The notes below the pieces were generated by a model. It was not told the DNA's origin and ran no database searches. It saw nothing but the letters and a program-made list of their open reading frames with translations. Position numbers and translations under genes: made by a program. DNA of 64,000 nt from Physcomitrium patens (lineage: Eukaryota; Streptophyta; Bryopsida; Funariales; Funariaceae), in the NCBI RefSeq assembly GCF_000002425.4, contig NC_037271.1, positions 5,832,735 through 5,896,734 of the forward strand, written 5' to 3'. Below are positions 23,002-33,184 of this stretch, in pieces; positions within the stretch are counted from its first letter, which is position 1, and every line of letters starts with the position of its first letter.

Positions 23002-24060
23002 ATGCTGTCATGGGGGGGAATCACCTTGTGCTTTAGCGGAGCAGCGCTCTACTGCTTGAGTCGTAACACAGGCCGCGATGCCCTTCATCTCATGTCTGTC
23101 GAGCGCGTGAACCAGCTCGAAGACTTGGCAAAATTGCTGGAATCAGCCTGCACGGTTGTTCCCTGGGTGGTTACCGTGGCCGGTCGTGTGGGAGCCGAAG
23201 CTCCAATTGCTAGCGAGCATTCAAGTCTGCGGGGGGTAATCCTGGAGAAGTCTGCCGAACAGCACTTCCTCAAGCACAACGACACTGGCTCGTGGATTCA
23301 GCACTCGGCACTCATGCTGTCCATCAGCAAAGAGGTTCCATGGTATCTGGAGGATGGCACCAGTCGTGTGTTCATAATCGGAGCGCGGAATGCAGCGGGC
23401 ATGGACCTCACTGTTGCCAGCGAAAGTTTTGAGGAGTATGGGGGGTCACTTGTGCGCGGAACGCTGGACTATTTGCAGGGATTGAAAATGCTGGGTGTGA
23501 AGCGGGTGGAGAGAGTGCTACCCACTGGCACCAACCTAACCGTTGTAGGAGAAGCTGTGCAAGATGACCGAGGCCTCATTCGAATTCAGAAACCTGATAA
23601 GGGGCCATTCTACGTAACTCCTCAGAGTCAGGACCAGCTTATTGAGAATTTAGGCCGATGGTCGCGATGGTGTCAGTATATGTCATTCGGATTAACTCTT
23701 GTGGGCATCTACTTCATCACATCCCGCGCCATCAAGCACATGTTGGAGCGGTGGAGGAGAGAAGCTCTTCTCACGAGGGTGATGGAAGCTGCAGCTTTGA
23801 GAAAGGCATTGCAACAAGAGGGTGTCGATGAGGAAAGCGATGGTGTTACCGCATTCCCGCACGATGACAACGCACATACAGCTCAGAAGAAGGATGGAGG
23901 AATGCCTAGTTTGTGTGTCATATGCTTGGAGCAAGACTACAATGCTGTATTGGTGCCATGTGGACACATGTGCTGCTGCACGTCGTGCTCATCGCAGCTC
24001 TCGCTTTGCCCGCTTTGTCGACGTCACATCGACCAAGTTGTAAAAACATTTCGGCACTAG
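23002..24060 (+). CDS. SP1: SP1/MUL1-type membrane RING E3 ubiquitin ligase
   Basis: A single open exon of 352 residues covers the whole protein expected of plant SP1 (SUPPRESSOR OF PPI1 LOCUS 1, about 343 residues in Arabidopsis). It starts at MLSWGGITLCFSGAALY, a first membrane segment, with ATG in the context GCAGCCATGC. Residues about 60-210 are the intermembrane GIDE/BAM-type domain (GSWIQHSALMLSISKEVPW, then GTLDYLQGLKMLGVKRVERV). A second membrane segment follows (about 226-250). The C-terminal C3HC4 RING spans about 305-339 with all eight ligands present (CVIC, CGH, CTSC, CPLC). The family sits in the chloroplast outer envelope, with relatives in mitochondrial and peroxisomal membranes, and ubiquitinates protein-import components. 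SPL1, a close paralogue, cannot be excluded. The gene looks intact and functional. It converges on the laccase-type gene. Confidence 0.93.
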   Translation: MLSWGGITLCFSGAALYCLSRNTGRDALHLMSVERVNQLEDLAKLLESACTVVPWVVTVAGRVGAEAPIASEHSSLRGVILEKSAEQHFLKHNDTGSWIQHSALMLSISKEVPWYLEDGTSRVFIIGARNAAGMDLTVASESFEEYGGSLVRGTLDYLQGLKMLGVKRVERVLPTGTNLTVVGEAVQDDRGLIRIQKPDKGPFYVTPQSQDQLIENLGRWSRWCQYMSFGLTLVGIYFITSRAIKHMLERWRREALLTRVMEAAALRKALQQEGVDEESDGVTAFPHDDNAHTAQKKDGGMPSLCVICLEQDYNAVLVPCGHMCCCTSCSSQLSLCPLCRRHIDQVVKTFRH

Positions 24061-24909
24061 TGGGTTCTTTTTGCTTACTCCTGTTATTACTGCCTAAAAG
24101 GCGAGGTTTAGATGGATGCTCAACCATGAGTCTGGGGTTAGACTACATATCATTCAAAACACAAGTTCGAAAGTGTATAAACAAATGTACACTAATTGCT
24201 CTTTGGGGAAAAAGAATGTGATATTGTGTTGAGTTTCTAGGAACAACAATTCGTTGGTCATTAGGAATTTTTTTGAGAGTTAGCTGCTTGTTTTGGAACA
24301 ATTACGAACTGTAGTTTCAATCTCTTTGAACACCTTCATTCGCGAGTTTTAAGGTTTTCAGTCGGATGATGCTAGGCCTCATCTCCCTCCTTGTTATGAA
24401 TCAAAAGCGTAATGTAACATTACTGTTAGATTCGTCTTACCAAATCGCTCTCGTTACGCTCACATGTTGCAGCCCCGTGCTCCTGGAGATCTTCATTCCT
24501 TTCGATTCTTGCAGCAAGTATGCTGGATGAGCCCAATGAAGAAGCTAAGTGTAAATGATTGTCGTCATTCAGTTGCCTCCAAACTTGTCTTGAAGATTGC
24601 ACGTTTTGTGTATTTTCCCCACCAGGTTCTCTCATCGAGGAATTCTGTCGACAGAAGTTCAAGCTCTTCAAAACGGTGACGACCACTGACCACATGTGTA
24701 AACATACTGTTCCAGCAATTATGAGAAGGAGAATCACATCTTTTTTAGCAATAGCCAAGACGGGCTGCAGTAATATTTTGGTATTTGATGTTTTGGTTCT
24801 AGTTTTCTTATTTTGTTCAGGTTTGATGAGTATTGCTTTCAATAAAATTTGAATACTAAGCTTGAATACTAAGCAAGGGAGGGTCACACACAAAGATTGA
24901 ATACTAAGC
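24061..24909. other. Shared 3' region between convergent host genes
   Basis: Holds the 3' untranslated end of the SP1-like gene from the left and the laccase-type gene from the right. A plant polyadenylation-like CAATAAAA lies near 24839-24846 on the plus strand. Just beyond, the motif TTGAATACTAAGC occurs three times (near 24849, 24862 and 24897). Both strands contain open frames of 70-155 codons here, none with a recognisable domain; in particular none carries the missing third laccase domain. Confidence 0.45.
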
Positions 24910-26162
24910 TTAACAAGTGTCTATCATTGGAACAAACGGCGGAGGAACTGGAGTCTGCACCCTCATGATTGCTACTGCTGGAACAAACGGCGGAGGGGCT
25001 CCCACTGTCGGGACTGGCCCCGCGTTCATGCCAAAGTAATATCTTCCTGCAAAACGATTTCAATCAATCTGAAAGTGAGATATAAATTTAGATTCAAAAG
25101 AGCACCCAAATTTTAATTACAGATGTGTGAAATGAGGTATCAAATGCCAGACACTGACCCCTAGGCTTGTCGAATTTGATGAGGACTTCAGTTGTCTGGC
25201 CGGGGGACATAGGCACGTAGGCGGTTTCGAAGGGCTTCAGATAGTTTCCGTCCGCGGCAACTACTGTAACGCTATGGTTGGCAACGGCGAAGTAATGGTC
25301 GCTGTTGATCGCAGCGTCGATGATACGCAGTAGGTAGGTCTTATCCTTTTTCACTTTGTACACCTTGGTAGCTGCACAGCACATAATTCAACTTCAGTCT
25401 CAGTTACATACAAGTAACAAATCATTAATCATTCATAGATGGATGCACTAAAATACATAGCAGAAATTGTTTACCCGAGGAGCAGTTGAAAAAGGATCCC
25501 GGAAAGCCGTTGATGGTGCTGGCCAAAGAAGTTTTGTTCTCTACAGGTGTCAGGGTGTTGATGAATCCAAGCTCTACGACATTTGGATGTAAACCAAAAA
25601 ATTCTCCTGCAAAGTGATCAGGTCATCCGCAATTAAGAAGATGCAGGGTAACGTTGTGCGAGAGCGGAGATTTTTGTTTAAAGAGGACAGATATCTCAAT
25701 TCGTCACTCCAGAAACATGTTACCGAATTCTTAACACAGAAGTCCACAGCAGGAGGGGAAATTGTGAACTTACCCATGATGATCGGAATTTCGCCCTCGA
25801 CCTCACCATAGGGTGCTGTCTTCTTGGGGTGGATGATCAAGGCACCATGAACGGTGGCTCTCATCCAGTTGACATGAGCGTGCCAGAAGAAGGTTCCCCG
25901 TTGATCGTTCACCGTAAATTCGTATATGTAAGACTTGTTTGGTTGTATGGGACACTGCGTTATGTGTGCTGGCCCATCCGCATAGTTTGTTTTAAATTGC
26001 TTGATTCCATGCCAATGAAGGGTGACTGGGTATTGCTGCTTGTTGGTCACTTTAACTATCAGCTTGTCACCTTCATTAACCTCAATGGTTGGGCCAGGAA
26101 ACCGGCCATTCACTGTAGGAATGTCGACGGTGGCACAATTCCGGGTGACCCTTGTTCTCAAC
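24910..26162 (-). CDS. Laccase-type multicopper oxidase, C-terminally truncated
   Basis: Four exons read on the minus strand with GT/AG borders: 26162-25774, 25606-25475, 25371-25159 and 25046-24910. All introns are in phase 1. The first shown exon is cupredoxin domain 1 with VNGRFPGPTIEVNEGD, the copper motif HWHG and the second copper motif in FFWHAHVNWMRATVHG. The next exons give the start of domain 2 (INGFPGSFFNCSS, then DKTYLLRIIDAA, then PGQTTEVLI). The last exon begins GRYYFGMNAGP and then repeats PPPFVP twice before TAA. A usual plant laccase has about 560 residues and a third domain with HPxHLHG and HCH copper ligands; none of that is present. The signal-peptide exon was also not found. 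A possible donor (T|GTTAAG) overlaps the stop, but no downstream exon is seen. It may be a decayed gene or a short non-oxidase relative. Confidence 0.72.
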
Positions 26163-28493
26163 CTGCAGCAGATCATTGGTAACACGCATGAATTTATACG
26201 AATATGTCCGTACAGTAGCGCACGCTTGCTGAAAAGGTGGGTTCCCACTGACAAGTTATCGAGATTCTGACTCATAGGTTATCTTTTAGTTGACAGAAGA
26301 TGGAAACATGTGTGGGAGACTGTGTTTGCATATTGTATGTATGGGAGACTGTGTTTGCATATTGTATGTGTGGGAGACTGTGTTTCTACCGCATTTGGGG
26401 GAGGAATATAAAAAGCAAAAAAGTGAATACAGTAACCCTGAATATGAGTGTTCTATCAATTCTCGTAGAATGTTTGGTTCCATAACTCTTGTGCCAATTG
26501 TTACTAGTCAAAATGCTAGATTTCCTCAAACATGACTGATTTAATTTTCCATCTCCCGATTAGCAAAATGAAAACCATCCAGTACGGTTCTATAATGTTA
26601 CCATTACAGAGTACTTCAGAAAAGCTTCCAACTCCATGCTGAATTCGAACGCTCTTCACAAAGTATGTCATCTCTCTAATTGTTTTTAAACAACTCTCCT
26701 CCCAATTCTCCGTACATCAACGGCATTAAATATGATGTGAAAACCCATCGTTGACGTAAGGTAGATGCCAACACTTCAGTGTGGCAACGACGCAAAGTTG
26801 CAATTGACTTTCTTTTCGATACTCTTGAGCTCAGTTAAGGCAATGGGAAAACTAGTGGTAGGCCTCTAGGCAGGAGTCCGTAGAAAGTCGACAATGAACA
26901 GATGTAATATTTTTCTTGTGAATTTTAACCTATTCGTAACAGTGCCACTGAGTTTTGTTGAGCTGGAAGCAGATTGGAGACCGATGCACCATGTAACGTC
27001 GTCCCCTCCAGATAACGACAAATCTCCTGGTAATATACCTTTTAAATATCTTCTAATACAACCGTGCACGAGCAATATGTAGCATGCTACATATCTCTCA
27101 TGACTATTTAAAGAAAACGTCTATTCAGGGCATATTGCTCTTAACTGGGCTGTTTTCCTGCAGCTGTGATGCAATTGAGGGGATTTCTTCCCAGTTTCTC
27201 GTGAGTCACCAGCTGGTGGGCATTGACAATAGTAGGATCGGAGCGATCACGAAACTACGAAGAATTGCAGAGATGCTTTCCTGTCCATGATCACAGCGCT
27301 GAGAACTATCCATTTTACCCCATAGTCCGCTATCATGAGTTTTTGAGCAAGTGACAGGGATGTGTTTCCTACAGCAATGTATCAATCATGGCATTTTCTT
27401 CGCGTAAGCCTGCAGTGTGCAAGCGAACTTTTATAATGAGTTTATTTCCCGATGCGTCGCCTCTGTTGTTGGTTAGCGATAAAATGAAGTTGCGTCAGCG
27501 CAGCTCCTGAGCATTGTGGCTCAATTGGGTGTGGCGGGTGAACCTCGTGCTGCTTTACAACATCACATGAAGTAACCATGCATCAGATTCACAGCTGGAA
27601 ACGAATTTCAACTGCATCGATTCGAGCACATCTGCTACAGGCGCCAGCAACTGGTGGGAGTCTTGAGGACAACTTGCCGAGGACGAAACTGGGCGATATC
27701 TTTCTGGTAGATGAGTACTCTAGAAAGGAGGCTTTGGATATCCCAGGTTGTTTACATCTGCAATGTGCACTGGTGCAGTGCACTGAACTAAATTGTTCCA
27801 TTTTCAACCTAGCCCACAGCAGACAAAGGGCAACGTATATTGATCCCAGAACAGAATTGTCTTACTGGAAAATCACCAAAAGCTGATTCGCGTTGTCCAG
27901 CAAGTGGTCTGTCATCTCATTCTTCTGTCTGTATTTTATAGAGATCGATCACTGAAAGAAGGATCTTGAGAAAGTGCATTTTAATCGATAACTTTGAATT
28001 TCGAGATAGAGAGGCTTGACGAGAAGGTGGAGGAACCGTATGATGAGAAATACATCAACTTGCTCTGGTAACTTTGATGGCTGGTTACTTGGAAGGGGTA
28101 GGTGAAGTGTAGAACCTCACGAATATACACATGAAACTTCTCACAGACCATGAAGCTTTTCACTCAAACCTATTTATCAGGCTTTGACAAAGCACATAAA
28201 ATGTGAGACCTTTCAAAACAACTTTTCCCAGGTTTCTTGGAAAATACATCTTTTCCCAGGCCCAACTTAATAGAAAATTATCGTAATTAACCACACATCA
28301 TTACCCAATCCGCTTCTTTCAATAATAAAACAACCGATAGTATTACACACAATACTCTCAAGTATGAATTTTAGTCGATGAGTGTTGAAGACGAAAACAT
28401 GAACACCTCACCGAAACAGAAATTATAGTTTGTTAAACATGCACAGAGAGAAACAAAGCTCCGAATCGAAAATATATATCTAAAAACGATCAT
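26163..28493. other. Non-coding DNA upstream of the laccase-type gene
   Basis: Balanced composition, low-copy looking, no retroelement motifs. A 29-bp unit (TGGGAGACTGTGTTTGCATA...) is repeated in tandem at 26313, 26342 and, partially, 26371. The first exon with a secretion signal for the laccase-type gene should lie here on the minus strand, but no convincing candidate was found. Frames of 60-100 codons on both strands (for example 27578-27886) have no recognisable domain. Confidence 0.4.
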
Positions 28494-28588
28494 TTAATTT
28501 GCCATGTGCTTCATCTCCTTCTTCCCCTTCGGAAACTCCAGCTGTAGCCTGTAGAAGCGAAACACTCCAGCTCCATCAAAAACCGGGT
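28494..28588 (-). CDS. Probable last exon of an unidentified host gene
   Basis: Reading the minus strand after an AG acceptor (TTCATAG near 28589-28595), a 30-residue frame runs PVFDGAGVFRFYRLQLEFPK and ends KGKKEMKHMAN before TAA. The balanced composition, compact charged tail and acceptor suggest a genuine 3' exon; reading further upstream without splicing also keeps STGFID in frame. The product is not recognised. The copia element begins about 120 bp upstream in the same orientation, in what would be the preceding intron. Earlier exons, if any, should lie right of 31950 on the minus strand but were not identified. This could also be a remnant of a dead gene. Confidence 0.35.
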
Positions 28589-28713
28589 CTATGAACCCAG
28601 TGGAGGCATATTCTCAAGTTGCCTCAAGGCGAGAGTCAAATCAATATAAAAATGAAACCAAAATGCTGAGGAATCACTGGAAAAAGCATTAGAGGCAATA
28701 AATGCTTTGACAC

Positions 28714-29147
28714 TATTGAGAATGTTTAGAAAGACACAAGAGTAATAGTAAGTCGTACACACACAAGAGTAGTAGTAAGTCATACACACACAAGAGTAGT
28801 AGTAAGTCATACACACACAAGAGTAATAGTAAGTCATACACACACAAGAGTAGTAGTAAGTCATACACACACACAAGAGTAGTAGTAAGTCATACACACA
28901 CAAGAGTAGTAGTAAGTCATATACACACAAGAGTAGTAGTAAGTCATACACACAAGAGGGTTTCTAAGGAGAGAGAGCTTCACACACACAAATCTATTGA
29001 TCTAGTTGTGTCTAGTATACAAGAAGAGAAAAGAGGAGAGGATAAACAGTACTTCTCCACTAGACTCTAAATATTGTAGCTATGGTATTTATTGTAGTCT
29101 ACAATAAATATTATGGAGAGCGCCGGCTACATTTAATGATCTCAATA
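28714..29147 (-). repeat. Copia 3' LTR with an 8-copy minisatellite
   Basis: Near 28737-28960 a unit of about 29 bp (CAAGAGTAGTAGTAAGTCAT plus ACACACA) occurs eight times with small changes; the other LTR has two copies. Outside the array the two LTRs match well, for example the AAATCTATTGATCTAGTTGT block. Confidence 0.8.
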
Positions 29148-29357
29148 CTCCTCCTTACTCATCATAATATTTACATAATATAAAATTTGTATAGAATTAT
29201 GATCTATACTTTTTTGTGATCTTGCAAGATCAACAATTGTTGCTTCATTAAAACCTTATCTAGAAAAACCTTATTTTATTTAAGGACAAAACCATAGATG
29301 AAGGAAAAAGAGTACAACATCATTTTCTTTAATTATTTAAAGAGCTCATTAACTTTC

Positions 29358-30960
29358 TTATTCAAGAAGAGCAAGTCGTCGCATACCAATGCCATAAGTA
29401 AGTCGACGATGGTTGCTTAATGGGAGAGCTTTGGTGAAGAGATCAGCAAGGTTATTTGTAGATTTAATTTTTTTAATTATAAGTGCTTGATCAGTAATCA
29501 AGTCATGGATATAACTAAAATACTTTGGATCAATATGCTTTGTCATGTTGCCTTTAATGAAACCAACTTGCATCTGTGCAATACAAGCACTATTATTTTC
29601 ATGCAAGATAGTTGGAGAATTATCATATAAAAATCCACAAGTTGTTTGAATGAATTTATCAATTAATCGCAACCAAATACATTTTCGAGATACTTCATGT
29701 AAAGCAATAATTTCTGCATGGTTAGATGAAGTTGCAATTATTATTTGTTTCACTGATTTTCATGATATTGCTATTTCATGTCTTAAGAATACATATCTTG
29801 TTTGAGATTTAGTTGTTGCAATATCAGATTTATATCCTGCATCACAATATCCAACCAATTTTGGATCTGCGGATTGTGTGTAGTATAATCTCAAGTCTTC
29901 AATACCTTTTAAATAACGTAATAAATGTTTGATGCCATTCCAATGTCGTAGTGTTGGACGTGCACTATGTCTTATAAGAACACTAACTACAAATGCAATA
30001 TCTAGTCTTGTAAATGTAGCTAAATACAAAAGTGTTCCAACTGCTGCGAGGTATGGATATTGGTCTCCCAATATTTCCTCCTCTTCCTCGTATGGACGGT
30101 ATGGATCATGACCATCACGACCACGTCCAACCATTGGTGTGGACAATGGATTAGCATCAATCATATTAAATCTTTGGAAGATTTGTCTAATATATATTAG
30201 TTGGTAGAAAAAAATGCTACCATCAGTTAGATGCATAATCTGAAGACCAATGCAAAAAGTTATTTTTCCTAGCATTTTCATCTCAAATTCATGTATAAGT
30301 AGGTTTGTAGCTGTAACACATGCAGATGTAGTGCCCATTAGGTTAAGATCATCAACATATATAGCGATGATGACAAAACTAGTTTTATTTCATTTGATAA
30401 ACAAACAAGGGATTAGTGGATTACTTATAAAATTATTTGTAATTAAATAATCTTGAAGATGTTGATACCACATGCGTCCAGATTGTTTTAAACTATACAA
30501 GGCCTTACATAATTTAATACCACAATATTTTCCTAGAGCAGGTCAATTTGAAGTTCCTATTTCTAAGCGAGGTAGAACTTTCATATAAATATTTGCATCA
30601 AGAGAACCATATAGATATGCAGTTATTACATCCATCAGATGGATCTCAAGGGTGGCATGAACTGTCATTCCAATAATATATCAAAATATAATTGAATCCA
30701 TGACTGGAGAATATGTGGATTCATAATCAATGCCAAATTGTTGAGTAAATCCTTGAGCAACAAGACAAGCTTTATAATGGATTCTTTGGCCTTGAGCATC
30801 TTGCTTGCATATTAATACCATTTTATATCCCACAAGACGAGATGTAAGAGTATCTACAATTGGACCAAAGACTTTCTTCTTATGCAAAGAGGCATATTCC
30901 TCCTCAATAGCAGTCTACCATAATAGATGGTCTGTCCCTAATATCATCTGTAGCACAATA
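29358..30960 (-). pseudogene. Copia pol: RT and RNase H
   Basis: Fossil pol read right to left. The RT start shows YKACLVAQGFTQQFGIDY near 30760. Its later part shows FCIGLQI, YIRQIFQRFNM and PLSTPMVGRG (30250-30130). Then come YPYLAAVGTLLYLATFTRLD, HWNGIKHLLRYLKG, a GYCDAGY RNase H block, and the tail with NNSACIAQ, TKHIDPKYF and LADLFTKALP. The order is that of Ty1/copia. Broken. Confidence 0.8.
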
Positions 30961-31144
30961 CAAAATAGATAATTCTTTACTCAACTTGTTCTTATTCCTT
31001 CCGATTTCAAGATTATTTTTCATAGGAATTGAAGGTATAATATGCATGGATATATCATCATGAATTGATAGTCTTGCAAGATATATGACAATTTCTTAAG
31101 AAATAATACCAGGATTAGTCAATTTTATAGCTTTCTTCTTACGT

Positions 31145-31470
31145 GGTTACTAATCTGGTCTACGAGTTCTTTTAGTTGTTGTTGTTATAACTTGAGATAG
31201 GGCGGCAATAGTAGGGCAGCAGGGTGGTAGTGGTGAGTAATGACGGGCAACAACGGTGGACGGCGATGGGCAATGGCGGGCGACAGCGGCGGATAGTAGC
31301 AATGGGCGACAATAGGCAATGGCGGGCGGCAGCAGCGAGTAGTAGCGGATAGCAGCGGTGGCGGTGGTAGTGGCGTTAGGATGGCGATAAGATGGCAACA
31401 GCAATAGTGGCGAATTTGGCAGCAGCTTGGCAGTTGTTAGGCCACAATTCGACGACAAGGAGCAAGTTGG
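31145..31470 (-). other. GC-rich triplet-biased stretch within the copia element
   Basis: Rich in GGC/GGT/GCA-type triplets on the plus strand, far above the local composition. Read on the minus strand it gives a Pro/Ser/Ala/Thr-rich run (LLPPAIAYCRPLLLSAAVA) ending KRTRRPD, which resembles the basic end of the linker that precedes RT in plant copia polyproteins. It is probably that linker, enlarged by slippage. Fossil. Confidence 0.4.
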
Positions 31471-31944
31471 GGTGGAGTTGAATTAGATCAAGTATTCTAA
31501 GTAAGTAGGGTAGAGAATGGAACAAGTGTTTTAAGCAAGCAGCTAATGAGAGGCCAACAAGAAGAATGAGATCATGAGGCAGACATTGAGCAAGGGTAGC
31601 AACAGGTTTGAAGAGTCAAAGACTAGAGCAAAAATTTGTGATAGTATGTAGAAGACAATCGTGCTGGTAAAGTATTGAGAATTTTTAGAAAGACACAAGA
31701 GTAATAGTAAGTCATACACACATACAAGAGTAGTAGTAAGTCATACACATAAGAGGGTTTCTAAAGAGAGAGAGCTTCACATATATAAATCTATTGATCT
31801 AGTTGTGTCTCGTATACAAGAAGAAAAAAGAGGAGAGGATAAACAGTACTTCTCTACTAGACTCTAAATACTATAGCTATGGTATTTATTATAGTCTACA
31901 GTAAATATTATGGAGAGCATCGACTACATTTAATGATCTTAACA

Positions 31945-32635
31945 AACACTATTACAAGATAGGGATTAGGATTCATTAACTCAGTGCACACAATACAGTT
32001 GTCGGTCACCGGATCACCCACAACCAGATCGAGAAACAGATCACAAAATAGCTGGATAGAGTTGTTATATCAATGGCACTCTTTCCCATCTCGCTCTAGG
32101 CATTGGCAGTTTTCTCAACGAAGCTTGTGCATTCAAGTAGTACTTGCTTGCTTATCAGTTTCATTTTTGGCTCACAAAAGTACCAAGCCGCAACATTCTT
32201 ACCTTGCAAAATATGCCTTGGGCTTCACCAAGAACTTTGCATCAGATTCTACTTATCTTAGCTTTTGTTAAACTCTAAATGTGGTAATTTTGGTGTTGGG
32301 GCATGACGATGTGTCACAGTGCAAATGTGCATTAAATGAAAGGGATGTGTGAAGCTCTTGCTACAACTTGTGTATGTAAAAAAGAAAAAATCGAATGTAA
32401 TGGAGTTGTTGTGAAGCATTCTTTCAATGAAGAATATAGTGTACATGGGATGTTTTTTTAAAAAACTAGTGTTTTTTTTTTTTTTTTTTTTTTTTTTTCT
32501 CTCTCTCTTTCATGAAGTAATGGTATTTTATTAATACCATTACTTCATGAATGGGGGCTAGCTTCTACCTAGGGGAGGCAAGTCCTGCTGAATAAAATAC
32601 ATTAGTTCGATACCAGTGATCGTTCAATTTTTGGC
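31945..32635. other. Low-copy DNA right of the copia element, with T-tract and hairpin
   Basis: No gene recognised. A run of 27 T (32472-32498) is followed by a CT run and then a perfect inverted repeat: 18-bp arms TCATGAAGTAATGGTATT (32510-32527) and the complement (32533-32550) around a 5-base loop. A 95-codon frame at 31984-32271 on the plus strand has no recognisable domain. Confidence 0.5.
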
Positions 32636-33184
32636 TTATTGTTTCTTTCCTAGCAGCACCACATTTGGCATAGTAGGTGAGGATATGGTTGTGCCTTGCC
32701 ATGCTGGTATGTATTGTTTTCTTCTAGGCTTGGTGACAGATTTCAAAAACGTTGAATTGATCATTTGAAAAAATAAATCGGCAGTTGGTGCGACATATTT
32801 GTCATAGCATGGCAGATCATAAAACATCCTCCTAGACTTTGAGTGAAAATCCCTGGATTGATTCCTTGAGCAGTTCTCATGCTTGGTGGTATACTCGAAA
32901 TCACCTTTTCCAAGAGAGCGAGGAAGATGAGCCAAGTGCTCGCCAGATCCTTTGGAAATGGAGCCATATTCTTTGGGCGCATCTTTAATCGTATAGGCAA
33001 TGCTCAAGGATTTCCCAATTGATACCTCACAATACTTGTATTGGTTCGAGAATTCCATCACTTTTTTTTTTTTAGCTGTTGGAAGTCTGCCGCAATTGAC
33101 TTGGCAGAAGAAGATTTGCAGCTTGGCGAGTTTGTTGATGTCCCATATGATGTTGATTGTTGTCTTGATTTCACATTCTTCCAA
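32636..33184 (-). CDS. Unrecognised 182-codon open frame
   Basis: Open from MEECEIKTTINIIWDINKLA to VVLLGKKQ on the minus strand, in low-copy DNA at the right edge of the host island. It is basic with scattered cysteines and histidines (CYDKY, KHENCSRN) and has a KKKK run that coincides with a T-tract in the DNA. No signal peptide, membrane segment or known domain is seen. It could be an exon, a decayed gene or chance; composition is more gene-like than the flanks, which is the only positive argument. Confidence 0.25.
   Translation of the reverse strand: MEECEIKTTINIIWDINKLAKLQIFFCQVNCGRLPTAKKKKVMEFSNQYKYCEVSIGKSLSIAYTIKDAPKEYGSISKGSGEHLAHLPRSLGKGDFEYTTKHENCSRNQSRDFHSKSRRMFYDLPCYDKYVAPTADLFFQMINSTFLKSVTKPRRKQYIPAWQGTTISSPTMPNVVLLGKKQ

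Larger units (their letters stand above)
28714..31944 (-). mobile_element. Ty1/copia element, internally reduced
   Basis: Fossil with LTRs at 31673-31944 (5' on the minus strand) and 28714-29147 (3'). Both begin TATTGAGAAT and end in TCTCAATA or TCTTAACA. The flanks GACAC (28709-28713) and AACAC (31945-31949) form an imperfect 5-bp duplication. Between them only the RT and RNase H end of pol is recognisable (about 30960 to 29358); gag, protease and integrase are absent, so the copy could not have supplied its own proteins. About five or more breaks. The unequal LTR lengths (272 and 434 bp) come from a minisatellite in the 3' LTR. It sits within the host island near the exon at 28494. Confidence 0.85.

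Noticed and set aside
23692-23967. Minus-strand frames opposite the SP1-like gene
   Set aside because: They mirror the RING-coding exon and show no domain of their own.
24426-24893. Minus-strand 155-codon frame as the missing third laccase domain
   Set aside because: It has none of the HPxHLHG or HCH copper motifs and lies over the 3' end of the opposite gene.
27578-27886. 102-codon plus-strand frame as a host gene
   Set aside because: No domain, no splice or start context worth noting, and a frame of similar length on the other strand; kept as non-coding.
28737-28960. Regularly spaced repeats that could suggest a CRISPR array
   Set aside because: The units abut without unique spacers and lie within a copia LTR of a plant genome; it is a minisatellite.
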